Assembly (NCBI RefSeq): GCF_015832195.1 | Contig: NC_052017.1 | Coordinates: 81,593,801-81,657,800 of the forward strand | DNA from: Motacilla alba alba | Taxonomy: Eukaryota; Chordata; Aves; Passeriformes; Motacillidae | Length of the DNA: 64,000 nt | Reading direction: 5' to 3' | Shown: one piece after another, positions 1-11,000 of the stretch | How the letters are laid out: each line of letters begins with the position of its first letter | How positions within the stretch are numbered: position 1 is the first letter of the stretch | Position numbers and translations under genes: made by a program | Notes under the pieces: model-generated | Databases searched by the model: none | The model's input: only the letters and a program-made list of their open reading frames with translations | Told to the model about the DNA's origin: nothing

Positions 1-710
1 TAATGGTCCAAAGGACTCATTTAGGTTGGAGGAAGCATAGGTAGAAATCAGAACCCTTCCTGAGCAGATTTTCTCCTGTGCCACCCAGTAGGCACCAGGA
101 GCTGATATAATCTAAGGGCTGGCTCACACAGAACCTGCTCTGGAAGTGCAGAGTCACTTAACTCTTCAATGCTGCACTGAAATCAGGGTTTTCAGCTTCT
201 CCTGTCCTTAGCCTTCCTTGGATGGAGGAACATCCATCATGTTAAGGGGATAACAGAGGTTTTACAGAAGGAGTTCTGACCACATCAAAAGACACTTTAA
301 AAAATTTATTGTCTATCTACAGAGAATAGCAGTTGCTCTACTTGTTTAGATTGCTCACCTGGTTTCAAATAGCTGCTCTGACAAAAGTTTAAGTATTTTA
401 CAGCAAGTATTATTTGAATAAGAAATTGTAATCCAAGTCATTTTCCTCCTGAGAGCTTCTGCTCACAAATTAGTGGATCACATTTCACTCTCTTGTAGTT
501 TCAGATAATTCACAGAATAATAGAAAACGTGTTACAATAATACAAACATGTTACAATAGTTTGCTGCTAGGCTACAGTCTACCAAAAAGAGTATCTGTTT
601 TCAATTGTTTTTAACAGTGAGCTAGTTTATCTCATTCCTGCTGTTAACATAATTCTTTTGTTTACTGTCTGTCTTAATTATAGCTTAATTAAATGGACAA
701 AATGCAGTAT
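1..710. other. Unique non-coding DNA, no gene seen
   Basis: AT-rich sequence with no open frame of note and no repeat I recognise. It ends where the octamer tail of a CR1 element begins. Nothing here could be assigned to an exon or a regulatory site. Confidence 0.5.
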
Positions 711-1540
711 ATCATAGAATCATAGAATGATTTGGTTTGGAAGGCAACCTTGAAGATCACCTAGTTCCACCCTGACTGCTGTGGGCAGAGACATCTTCCT
801 CTAGACCAGGTAGCTCAGAGTTCTGCCCAGCCTGGCCTTGAACACTTTCAGGGATAAGGCACCCAAAGCTTTTCTGGGCAACCTGTTCCAGTGCCTCACC
901 ATCCTCGCAGCAAAAAAAATTTCCTAATATCTAATCTAAACCTACTCTCTTTCAGTCCTTTCTTCCTTGTCCTCTCACTACATACCCTCACAAGCAGTTT
1001 TGCTCCATCTTTCCTGTAAGATCCCTTCAGGCACTAGAAGGCCACAATTAAGTCACCTCAAAGCCTTCTCCTTTCCAGGTTGAGCAATCCTAATTGTCTC
1101 AATCTTTCCTCATAGGAGAGATGCATCATTCCTTAACTGATCTTGTCTGGACTCGCTTCAACAGGTCCTGTGCTGGGGACCCCAGAGCTGGATGCAGCAC
1201 TGCAGGTGGGCTCTCACCAGAGCAGAGCAGAGGGGCAGAATCCCCTCTCTGGCACTGCTGGCCATGCTGCTTTGGATGCAGCCCAGGACATGTTTGGCTT
1301 TCTGGACTGCAAACACACTTTGCCAGCTGATGTCCAGCCTCTCATCCACCAGCACTCCAAAGTCCTTCTGGGCAGGGCTGCTCTCCATCTGTTCATCCCC
1401 CAGCCTGTGTTGATACTGGGGGTTGACCTGATCCAGGTACAGCACCTTGAACTTGGTCTTGTTAAACCTCATGAGATGATGTTAAACCTCATTATGAGAT
1501 TCCCATGCATCCATTTCTTGAGTTTATCCAGGCCCCTCTG
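711..1540 (-). mobile_element. CR1 LINE, 3' part (ORF2 C-terminus and 3' UTR)
   Basis: A CR1 non-LTR retrotransposon on the minus strand, truncated at its 5' side. The left edge is the reverse complement of the CR1 3' tail (atcatagaatcatagaatg), followed by the well-known avian 3' UTR. Between about 1158 and 1472 the minus-strand translation matches the C-terminal part of CR1 ORF2: motifs MRFNKTKFKVLYLD, KDFGVLVDERLDIS and ILPLCSALVRAHLQ are recognisable. The frame is no longer joined to the reverse transcriptase domain, which lies at 1976-2280, because an LTR has inserted at 1541. A local direct duplication of about 20 bp (gttaaacctcat twice, 1461-1500) is also present. CR1 moves by target-primed reverse transcription and is usually 5'-truncated, as here. 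Confidence 0.93.
1535..1540. repeat. Left target-site duplication of the ERVK-type LTR
   Basis: CCTCTG, identical to 1970-1975. Together they define the exact boundaries of the LTR between them and reconstruct the uninterrupted CR1 target, which reads CCTCTGGATGG. Confidence 0.85.
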
Positions 1541-1969
1541 TGTTGCCACATTTCTCCTCACGGAGAAAAGCAGGGCACAATTTTTCCCAAGAATATTTCT
1601 GGGATTCACATTCTCTGAACATCAGAGAAAGGAAACACAATTCTTATCACTTGCTGTGCCTGTGTTGTGCCAAAGTAGAATGCAATACAAAGATGTTTGC
1701 CCAAAGTGAGGATGTTTTGTTCCCTTGGCCTATCAGGGCCAAGAGTGGGTCCGTGTTGGGACTGTCTGCTGACAGTCATGGGGCAGTCATGGAAGAATGA
1801 GAGATGAGTGCAGTTCTCTGCAGTTGTGAGCAAGAGTGAGTGCGTGGCAGATTCAGTTTTAGATGTATAGAATAATATAGCAGAAAAAAGTATTTAATTA
1901 GCCTTCTGATGACGGAGTCAGATGCATCTTTTTCTCTCCCCTCGTCGGAGTCGCCCTTGATTTACAATA
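1541..1969 (+). mobile_element. ERVK-type solo LTR (429 bp)
   Basis: A solitary long terminal repeat of an endogenous retrovirus, with no internal gag, pol or env sequence beside it. It begins TGTTGCC and ends TTTACAATA. It is flanked by a perfect 6-bp direct repeat CCTCTG at 1535-1540 and 1970-1975, the size typical of beta-retrovirus-like ERVK integrases. The CR1 sequence resumes directly after the second copy, which proves insertion into a pre-existing CR1. A TATA-like stretch lies near 1862-1880 and a degenerate poly(A)-signal region near 1885-1895, favouring the plus orientation. The terminal CA expected of an LTR appears decayed to TA. It probably arose by recombination between the two LTRs of a full provirus. 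Family assignment to a passerine LTRK group is from memory. Confidence 0.85.
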
Positions 1970-1975
1970 CCTCTG
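1970..1975. repeat. Right target-site duplication of the ERVK-type LTR
   Basis: CCTCTG, the second copy of the 6-bp target duplicated on integration. Confidence 0.85.
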
Positions 1976-2280
1976 GATGGCATCCTGTCCTTCAGGTGTG
2001 GCAGCTGCACCACTCAGCTCAGTGTCATCTGCAAATTCGCTGAGGGTGCACCTAATCCCTTCATCTATACCATTAATGAAGATATTAAATAATACTGGTC
2101 CCAGTATGACCCCTTGAGGCACATCCCTTTTCAATGATGCCCATTGGGACTCTGAGGTGTTGACCACTACCCTCTGGATGTGAGTCTCCAATCTGGAGAG
2201 AAGGATGTTGTGGGTGACCACACCAGGGGCTTTTACAGAAGACCTGGTCCTGTCTGCCCTGCATGAGACCACCAATATTA
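1976..2280 (-). pseudogene. CR1 ORF2 reverse transcriptase fragment
   Basis: Minus-strand continuation of the CR1 at 711-1540. The translation shows the core of a CR1 reverse transcriptase: [18 protein letters not shown] (palm region), then [10 protein letters not shown] with the catalytic FADD at about 2024-2035, then [10 protein letters not shown]. The FADD aspartates are intact, but the frame runs straight into the LTR at 1969 and upstream homology fades near 2280. The protein is therefore cut on both sides and cannot work. The product would have copied CR1 RNA at a nicked target. No host role is implied. Confidence 0.92.
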
Positions 2281-3939
2281 CCAGGTTTTGGCTTTTCTGA
2301 ATCCTGCAGGTGTAACAACTGCCTAGAAAGCTTCAGACCAGTGAAGAAACCTTTGCTCCAGTAAAGAGAAGAAAAACTTTTCCTACACACCTTTAGACAG
2401 GGCTGTCTGCTCGCCTGTGGTCCTATAAAATAAGTGAGCTGGGAACATCCAGCAAATTCTTTGGACGCTTTGGTATTTGGAGGAGATTGCCTGGGAGAAA
2501 AGCATGGCAGGAGAAGCAGCACTGCAGTCAGCAGCACAATGGGATGTCATTGATGTGCTTAATGCCATGCTTGGTTTGCTATAGATCTGAAGTACCCCTG
2601 CATGGGGGTGCATGTCTCTCTAATGTGTTACCTCTGTGACCTTTTGAACATCCAGTGTCAGAGATGAGCCCTTTTGTCACCTAGGGCTACACTCACAGGA
2701 AGATATGTGGGTCCAAAAATGCAAATGAGCACCTCCTGGGATTCATTTTTATTCCTTTGATAGCTTTTCAATTCTCATTACTTTTTAGCAAGAGGGATAT
2801 TGGGCGTCTATCCACAGTCCCACCCTATTTTAAAAGCTGTTTTTATACCTCAGAGAAGAGACACAGACTCCCTCTAGATTCTTTCTGCAGCTGTTAGGTC
2901 CCAGACATTCTGGTTTCATTAATTCCTACAGCCCAGTTGTCCCTGAGGAACTTCGAGAGGAATATTGCTGCTGAGCTGGAGAGACAGTGCAGTGCAATGG
3001 TTCAAGCAGCAGCAAGAACACTGAACATGATGTCAAAATAACAAGTTATTGATACTAAGTATGGGAATTTTTAAACTTTAATATATTGAAGCTGCAAAAG
3101 CTTTTGCATATGTGGAAAACCAGGGTTGCTTAGGCAAAGCAATAGTTCTCCTGTCCCAAAATATAAGAGGAAAAGTTAGGGGAAATCATTTTAATTGTTT
3201 CTTTGCAATGTTAGTAAATTTTTTACTAAAGTGGTAATGGAAAACCCTTGGTGAAACTGACAGTTACTGTTCCAAGTGTGAAGACAAAAATGTGTTTCAC
3301 ATATATCAGCAGCCAGAACTGAAAGTTTGGGAAACAGAGTAAGAACAGGGCTAGAACAGAGTGATACTGTTTTTTCAAGTAGTGGAAAATCCACTTGTTA
3401 TGTGAAAACAAAACACGTTTCATTATCCTTCAGTTATACCATTGTAAATAAAAAAGCTGAAGCCAAGTTGTAACTTCAGCAAAAGAAAGAACAGGAAATG
3501 CTTTGGATGCAGTGGTAAATTCAATCTCCCAAATCCGGTACTTCTATTTTGATAACACAGTTCCTCTTATTTTTTTTTAACATTATATCTGGCTCTGCTC
3601 CAGGATTCCAAAGCCTGGGCTTCAGTATGACTGGATTCACAGCAATGCAGTGAGTCTGTTTTGCAACATGTCATATCCTTTGTATAAAGTGAAGGGGCAC
3701 TTAAATCATAGGATCTATCTTTGTGTCTGGTCAAAGCAGATAACACTGCCACTTGTTAGGCACAGGCCAGTTATTTTCTGCCCAGACTGTTTGTGTAGTC
3801 CTTGTGAATAGATGGCAAAGTTTAGCATGGGTGCGCTTGAGTCAAGAGGCAAAATGGATGTTCTCATGCTAAATCACTTCTTTGAGAGACTTCCCAAGTC
3901 AAAGATTGTATCTGCCTTTTTCATTGTAATAACCTTTGA
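2281..3939. other. Unique non-coding DNA
   Basis: No gene or classifiable repeat. The stretch 2400-2610 carries two overlapping short frames on the minus strand with no recognisable domain. An ATGCAAAT octamer lies at 2719-2726. Confidence 0.45.
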
Positions 3940-4275
3940 TGGATGACCTTGTCTGGATTTGTCTAATTGCTTTTATGAATTATATATATATTTGGGCAAG
4001 TATAGCTTTCTGGGGTAAAGAATTCTATAGTTTAATTACAGCTTTTGTGGAAGAAGTCCTTTTCTTGCTTCTGACCTGCAGCTTGATAATTTCTTTTGAT
4101 ATTTACTCTATTTCTTGTTGAAAATAGGGAATTATTCTCTATTCACCTTTTTTAGGGCATCATGACATTATAGAATATCTCATGCAATTATTTCTTTTCT
4201 ATATTGAATGATTCTAAATTCACTTAATCTCTGCTTGTGTAAAAATTCTTAGATGTATTTGCTTTTTTTCCTGTG
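3940..4275 (-). mobile_element. Very old CR1-like LINE 3' region
   Basis: A heavily diverged CR1 of the old amniote type, on the minus strand. Recognisable landmarks, in order, are a stretch corresponding to the consensus for frames that fail to keep pace (ctggggtaaagaattctata), then gtggaagaagtcctttt, cctgcagcttgataatttc and the region around ttattctctattcacc. This order and spacing follow the 3' part of old reptile/bird CR1 copies. No coding frame remains. Divergence is clearly higher than in the CR1 at 711-1540, so this copy probably predates the bird radiation. Confidence 0.6.
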
Positions 4276-4750
4276 CCCAGCACTTCTGTGAAATAGATCC
4301 TGGATGGGAAGCTGTACATATTGAAAACTAGTAAAGCATTTGTCAAAAATTCATGAGTAGGCAGTGTATTGAGGTCAGTGAGACTAGCATGGATAAGTTC
4401 TATTTCTCCAGGCCTCAAGGAAACTTCTTTTCTTCCTACAAAGCTTTCTTCATTGACTTGAGTAGCTGCAATGAATCAGAACACAGTCTTGACATCGCTG
4501 CCTTTTCTGCTGCACATCCCCAAGTCAGCCCAACACAAAGAAGTGACCACATTGCTGAAGTGTAAGGCTGTGACTGAAAAAGGTCTAAAAGAACTCTTAC
4601 TAGAAGCTATCAAACCAAGACTGTGAAGAGAAGAAATGGCAGGACTAAGGCAAAATTTTGTCTGCTTCACTGTGGTGCATGCAAGTCTTAGATTCTTTTC
4701 TGTTCCAATAGACACTCCTCCAGAAGCTCCCCCAGAAAATGCATATTGCA
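4276..4750. other. Unique non-coding DNA
   Basis: No repeat recognised. Short opposing frames near 4353-4751 show no domain and look like chance. Confidence 0.4.
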
Positions 4751-4975
4751 TTCACAGAATTGTATAGATTGGAAGGGACCTCTGCTGGTGTTCCATCAAG
4801 CCTTCTGCTTCAAGCAAGTGCATTACTGAAGGTAAAACAGGTAGCTCACAAGCACATCCAAACAAGGACATCTTTGACATCTTTAATGATGGAAATTTCA
4901 CTATCTCCCTTGGCAAGCTGTTCCACTGCTAAAAAAGCTTCACTGTGAAATTTCTAGTATCAGAACTGTGATATC
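4751..4975 (-). mobile_element. CR1 LINE 3' end, diverged
   Basis: Minus-strand CR1 3' UTR. The tail region reads cacagaattgtatagattgg and is followed by gaagggacctctgctgg, then ccttggcaagctgttccac, which is the CR1 segment usually reading gggcaacctgttccag. The octamer tail has largely decayed. No coding sequence is left. Confidence 0.78.
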
Positions 4976-6882
4976 TATTTAGTAACTCATGTGATAACAG
5001 ATTTGGAAGTTGAGATTTTTTTCAGAGGTCCCTTTTAATTGTCCCAAAAGAGTGACTGCAAGAAAAAATCACTTTTCTTCTTTGACTTAACCACTGAAAG
5101 ACAGGCTCAGCAAGTGGACTTTATACCTATTTTGATAGAGTCGAGTTATACTGACTAGAGATCTTAAATCTTGTTCAGTCTTTCACCTTTCTGTACCTTT
5201 GTCCTTTGGTGTTATTATTCTCTGGGCCATGATTTCTTCTTACTTAAGGCTCTCCTCTCATCTCCTTTCATCTGTATCCAGGTATTTTTCATTTTATCCC
5301 CATTTCCCCACACCCTTTGGATTTTCCTAGTTTCAGACTTCCTGACGAGGCAATTATTCCCAGTCTTCTCTTGGAAGTTGGCTCCTGCACCATCACTCTG
5401 GCCCAGTGTGTGCCTAGGGCTGTGTCCCGCCCAGGTGGTTTCTCACCAGCAGCAGGAGGGCTGCGATCGCAGCAGAGGAGTTACCTCCTTCCACAGCCAG
5501 GTGCTCTAGCGCTGGGGCAGGAACCGCTGCTGCATTTCCATTCCATTCCTCAATTTCAAATTCACTTCAGGTGGACTACTGAAAAAATAATGTCTTAGCA
5601 TTTCATGAGGAAAAATAAGGATTTTCTTCTGAAAAACAAACAAAAAAGTGTATATTAATATGTGTATGTTTGATTTAACTAGAACTTCCTCAACAAACTG
5701 TTACAACCCTTTCTTGTACACACATATAATAGTCATGTATTTATTTATGTCCTAATATGATACTTTGACATTTTTTCTAACTTAGATTTTAATTTTGAAA
5801 CCTATTGTCTCTCAAAATGGCATAAGGATTTTCCAAAAAAACTAGGGGGCAGGGAATGTATGAACCATACATCAGATATTTAATTTCTCCCAAGGTCTTA
5901 ATCCTAGAGAACAGATATGTTCTGCTAAAGCATTAGTTATGACATCACAATGAAACAAGTACTTTGTCTAACTATCTGTGACTGGTTTCTAAGGACCTGT
6001 TGTGTATCAATTTGATATATGAAAATCTATTGTTAATTCAGTAATGTTATTATGCAGCTGACCCTGTGTGTTGAAAAGGAGCAGATCCCTGCTAGAGGAT
6101 GCAGGTGTATGGACTCCTTCCTGCCCATGGGACTCTTTGAGCCACCCAAATCCTAACAACAGCACAAGATTTCAGAGAACAAATAGTTTAGTGCCCTTAT
6201 GGAGAACCCAAAGGAAAACTGTCCTGGCTGGAGGTACTGGGAGACTGGCTTTAGTGCATCCCTGCAGCAGCTTGTTTCACCCACTGCCCTCCTAGCCATT
6301 GTTAAATGAAGCTTGTTCTGACTGTTTCAGCATTTAGTTCTCCCTGCCCAGCTTTCTTACATAGTTACAGAAAGGACTATTTTGTCACCAGCAGACACTA
6401 GTAATAGAACTTAATTCTTTGTTTTTGACAGTTTTACATTTTCTTATATATTTGAAAATCAATAACTGAATGAAAAGTTCTAGAGAATTTTCACTCCCTA
6501 TAGTAGAATTTCAGAATAGCTTTCAAAGCTCTGAATTAAAATTTATATGTTGATGAAAGAAGTTGATCAAGGAGCATTGCTAAATTCAGACTGGCAGGAT
6601 TTCCCTTTTTTTGTTATTTCTGTCTCCTTTTTTGGCCTGAAAATCTCAGCACAATTTTTATAGCATATTTCAACCTGAAGTGCTACCCAGAGAGCAACAA
6701 ACATAAAGCTCTTTTTTTCTGCTGGCACTAAAATTTAATCAGCAATATACTAATTGAAATAGAGATACCATAACATAAAGTCTTTAAGTAATTTACAGAA
6801 GCAAATATTCCAAACATAAGATACTATTAGAGTGTGTGTATCACTAAATCATTGTGATTTGCTGGCACTTTGCCTTCAGAGT
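4976..6882. other. Unique non-coding DNA
   Basis: Nothing recognised. A modestly GC-richer patch at 5380-5530 carries a 112-codon plus-strand frame (5171-5509) with no known domain, and a second 75-codon frame lies at 6068-6295. Neither shows splice context or motifs that would justify calling a gene. Confidence 0.4.
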
Positions 6883-7503
6883 CATAGTCATAAAATCATG
6901 GAATCATTGAGTGGTTTGTGTTAGAAGAGACTTTAAAGATCATCTAGTTCCAACCGCTCTGCCATGGGAAGGGAAACCTTCCACTAGACCAGGTTGATCA
7001 AAGCCCCATCCAGCCTGGCCTTAAACACTTCCAGAAATGGAACATCCACAACTTCTCTGGGCAACCGTTCCAGTGCCTCACCACCCTCAGAGTGAAGAAT
7101 TTCTTTTAATGTCCAATCCAAAACTACTCTCTTTTTTTGTTTGAAGCTGTTTCCCCTTGTCCTGTAACTCCATGCCCTTATAAAAACTCCCTCTTTCTTT
7201 CAGGGTCCCTTCAGGTACTGTAAGGCTGTTCTGAGATCTCCATGGAGCCTTCTCCTTTCCAGGCTGAAAGTCTGTGTTCATAGGAGAGGTGCTTCAGGCC
7301 TCTGATCACCTTTGTGACCCTCCTCTTGACTCAATCCAACAGGTCCACGTACTTATGTTGGGGTCCCCAGGGCTGGACACAGGACTCCAGGTGGGGAATC
7401 ACAGGAGCAGAGGGCTGGAATCACCTCTGCTGCTTATGCTTTTTTTTGATGCAGCCCAGAATATGGTTGTCCACAAACCAAAATGCAGTTGGCATATTTA
7501 GCT
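6883..7503 (-). mobile_element. CR1 LINE 3' region
   Basis: Minus-strand CR1 with tail (gtcatagtcataaaatcatgg), the region ctttaaagatcatctagttcc, the segment around tctctgggcaaccgttccag, and the segment around ggagccttctcctttccagg to ccccagggctggacac. It extends into the end of ORF2, but the frame is broken. Homology stops near 7503. This copy is better preserved than the one at 4751 and similar in age to that at 711. Confidence 0.9.
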
Positions 7504-7912
7504 CTGTGGCGTAAGTCCACCTGATAGTAGATCACTCCTGAGGTGTTTCCTGTAGTGAACCAATTGGCTGATTTGGTATATAGCCACTGGTGTAGTAGGC
7601 TGTAAATCAGCTTTATTAATCACCAACTCTTCTGCCTTTTTTGGGGAAAGAACAGCACTGGGCCCCAGGGGCCACCTGGGACATGAACAGATCCATGAGG
7701 GGACTTAGGTGTGTCCAAATTCTCTGCTTGTGGCTTCCCTGCAAGCAGCATCTCCAGGCACAACTAGAAAAGGAGGCACAGAATTCTGGTTTTGCCAAGA
7801 AAAACCCCTCTCAGCAATAAAGTTTAATAGGGAAAGCTGGAAGTTGTTCATGCAAAAGTTTGGGATACAGACCACAGTTCAGTGTGCACACTTCCAGTGG
7901 CTCTCTGGCTGC
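7504..7912. other. Unclassified non-coding DNA between two mobile elements
   Basis: No gene recognised. The stretch might belong to an LTR element that I cannot name, because it sits between a CR1 and an ERVL LTR fragment, but nothing in it proves this. Confidence 0.35.
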
Positions 7913-8093
7913 TGTGTTGGATTAACCCTGGCCAGCAGCCAAACACCCACCCACTCCTCTCTCCCATGCGGCAGAAAGCAGAAGGAAGGAAGGAAAGAAG
8001 ACTCATGGATCAAGACATTATCATTTAATGACTGAAGTGAAAGCTGCATACACAAGCAGAATAGAAAGAGGAATTAATTCACTGCATTTCTCT
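7913..8093 (-). mobile_element. ERVL LTR fragment
   Basis: Reverse complement of the 3' part of an avian ERVL LTR. It starts tgtgttggattaaccctgg, which corresponds to the inverted LTR end, followed by the ctcatggatcaagacatt segment (usually ctcgtgggttgagataa) and the ggaattaattcactgcattt segment. The 5' part of the LTR is missing. No target duplication could be located. Confidence 0.6.
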
Positions 8094-11000
8094 TTAATAT
8101 CCCTAGTGTTGTACTTGTTTCTAACCAGAAAACTTGAAGAACATTTCTGTTTTGAAGGGGTTTGGATTTACAGATGCATACATTGATATGTTTAATTTCA
8201 TCCAAAATGCATGAATTAACAAAGATAATTGTTATGACTGTTTTCTCAAGTGAATTCTAAACTTAAGAGATTAAATAGTTAATATGAGTAAAATGTAAAA
8301 ACTTTGTGATTCCTGCCTTGGGTACAGAGCTGTTTTCCTTTACTTTCTACATAGAAAGATCTAAAATTTTCTATGTTGAAAATAGTGATTGAGTTCAAAA
8401 TGTTGCCATGCACAAAGATTTTTGAATGATAAAATTTTTACTTGTTAATAGGCACAACTGGTGTGTTTCAACTGTAATTAATGTAACATGAGGGCATCAA
8501 GGTTAGCTTTTTTTATAACTCCTTCAATGTCGATTCCAAATTAGATTTTTATACTCAATTAATCAGTACATTGGAATGCTTCCAGATGAGAGGAAATATA
8601 TGCATGCAAATAAAGCAACTTAAAATCCTAATTATTATCAGAATTGGCTTTTGCAGCATGTGAATGAATTTCATGTGACTTGTCTGACCATTAGCAGTTA
8701 AAAAAATTGGGTTTTTTATTATTTTAAGAAGTCACATATCTTTTAATAGATCTACAATCTATTGGTTTGTCATGGCTAGTTCACTGTGACAATAATCTAA
8801 TTAAGCATATTTTGTTTACTTAAGAATAGACAGAAATACTAATAGAGGAGAGGAAGGAGCTAGGTAAGAGGGATGAAATATCAGAAAGCAATTATGAAAA
8901 CCCACCTGTCTTTGATTAGGATTAAAAGAAAGTCCTCTTAAATGTCTACAACTTTCTCGAGTTCTTGAGGTAAGGATAATCCATGAGGTGCTGGATTTCT
9001 CTAACATTTTAATCTTTTTAATTTGTGTTTTTTTATTTTCTTTTACGGGTGATTTTATACTTGAAGGTATTATGTCTTATAGCGATAGTTTAAGAAGTGC
9101 AACTCACAGTTCTCTCCAAGAAAGAATTTTCTTTTTGCTTGAGTCATGTTCCATTTCTTAAAAAAAAAATTTCTGTCTCTCTTTAGTATCGTGACTCTTG
9201 TAGACATATCTGTGGACAGGGAGCACTTCAAATTCCTTGAAATGAAGACATGAGTTTCCTGGAATGTAAAGAGTGTGGTTCAACCCTCTTCAAACTAGGA
9301 AAGCATAGAAACTTAATGTTCCTCCTTCTTAAATGAAAACTGATAATTACACCAAAATGCCACTTGCAGCATCAAAAGCTAGTTGTGAGTTGAAAACCTT
9401 CTGAGTACATACAGCCTAGGTCTTGAGTATGCCTAATTTTCTGTGTCCATGGAGGCTTGAGCAGAACTGACCTTAGTTTACAATCATATTAGGTGCACAA
9501 GTCTTCCCCTCTCTCTCCAGATCAAGGAGCCCAAGCTTACGTAGCCTGGGAACACTAGTGTTCAAAATTAAGATGATTTGTATAATTGTTCTAATCTCTT
9601 TGCCAAGTTAATTCATTCCCTGTTTGGACACTTAATCTTCTGGTTATCCACACAGCTCTGACTTGGACCAAGCCAGCTAATTCTTTCCGTGGGGAAACAT
9701 GGGTGTTTTCTGCCAAGATGTCCTTTGTCCTTTCTGCCATGGTCCTTATTTTACAGTTTGGTCCCAAATTGTCCTCTTCTTTGTTATGCAGTCTTCTAAG
9801 ATACCCAATGATGTCTTCTGTGCTCAGAGCCTATGCCATGCCCTGATGAACATGCTGTGTGCTTGACACTGGGCTGTGAAACAGCAAGTCTGGCACGCTG
9901 CAAATTGCACTCCTGTTATATGTATTGCTATACTTATTAATTGTGATGGCTGAGGACCAGGGCAAAAAATCTTGTAGTCCAGAGGGGACAGAAGACAGGG
10001 TATGCATTTGCAAAGGATCTGCTGTCAGCCAGAGCTCTGCTGTATCGTGAGGCTATGCTGGCAGCCCTGTGAAAAGCCTGCTGGGCAGTTCAGCACTGCC
10101 AGTTCCCAGCACGGCACCAAACAATGCTACTTTAAACTGAAGAATTTAAAATGGCCTATTTGAAGGTGCAGAACCACTGAACAGGCAAAAGCTGCAACTT
10201 TTCCATGTCTACACTTTCAGCAAGCTGCAGCAGACCTTTTCCAAAATAGTTTCAAATACAAGCATACATTTGTGAGATTCTCTGCTGCAGAAGCTCAAAG
10301 GATTCTTTAGTCCTGGTCAGGAATCTCTACATGATAAAAAGGATAGCTATGAGAAATTCTATCCCATCTGATCCAAGAACCAGGTTGTGTACACAGTGAA
10401 AATGGTGTAAAGGCAGACTGAATGTTTGAATTTAACTGCAGACTATGAAGGAGAGCGTAAACTGCATGTACACTACACATGTACTTAGCTCTTACTATTT
10501 TTCAATATCAAAATGCTAGACATTGTTTTAACTCTTCAGAGGAAAACTAGCATGTTTATCATTTCTTATCCTTGTAATCTAGAGTATGGATTCTGTTTGC
10601 CCATTTGCCTAATTTAATCCAATTTATATAACGCATTTGTTCTGTGACACACACCTCCCTGTAGTGCCTTCTGGCTTTTTTTTTAGTGTTCAGAAAGTCT
10701 GTCAGTTCCCTGGAAGGACTGCCTTCCCTACCAACTGGAAATCATATTTAAGATTTTTCAATTTAATTTTTAAAATAATTTTAAACATTTCCTCTTTGTA
10801 GTTCCAAGTTTCCTCAATTTCTTTATCAGTTAACACCCGTGACATAAAATATCTTTGAAATATGGTATTAACATGATATTTCACATTTAACCAAATGCTT
10901 TAATTTTGAAGGAATGGTATTTATCACCTGAATTGTAGGCACAAATATTTTGAATGTGAAAGAAGTCCAAGGTAAAATCAAATATTTTGAAGAAGTGAAA

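Noticed and set aside
1094..1709. Overlapping plus-strand frames of 73-188 codons
   Set aside because: They are the antisense of CR1 ORF2/3' UTR continuing into the inserted LTR; the real coding signature is on the minus strand.
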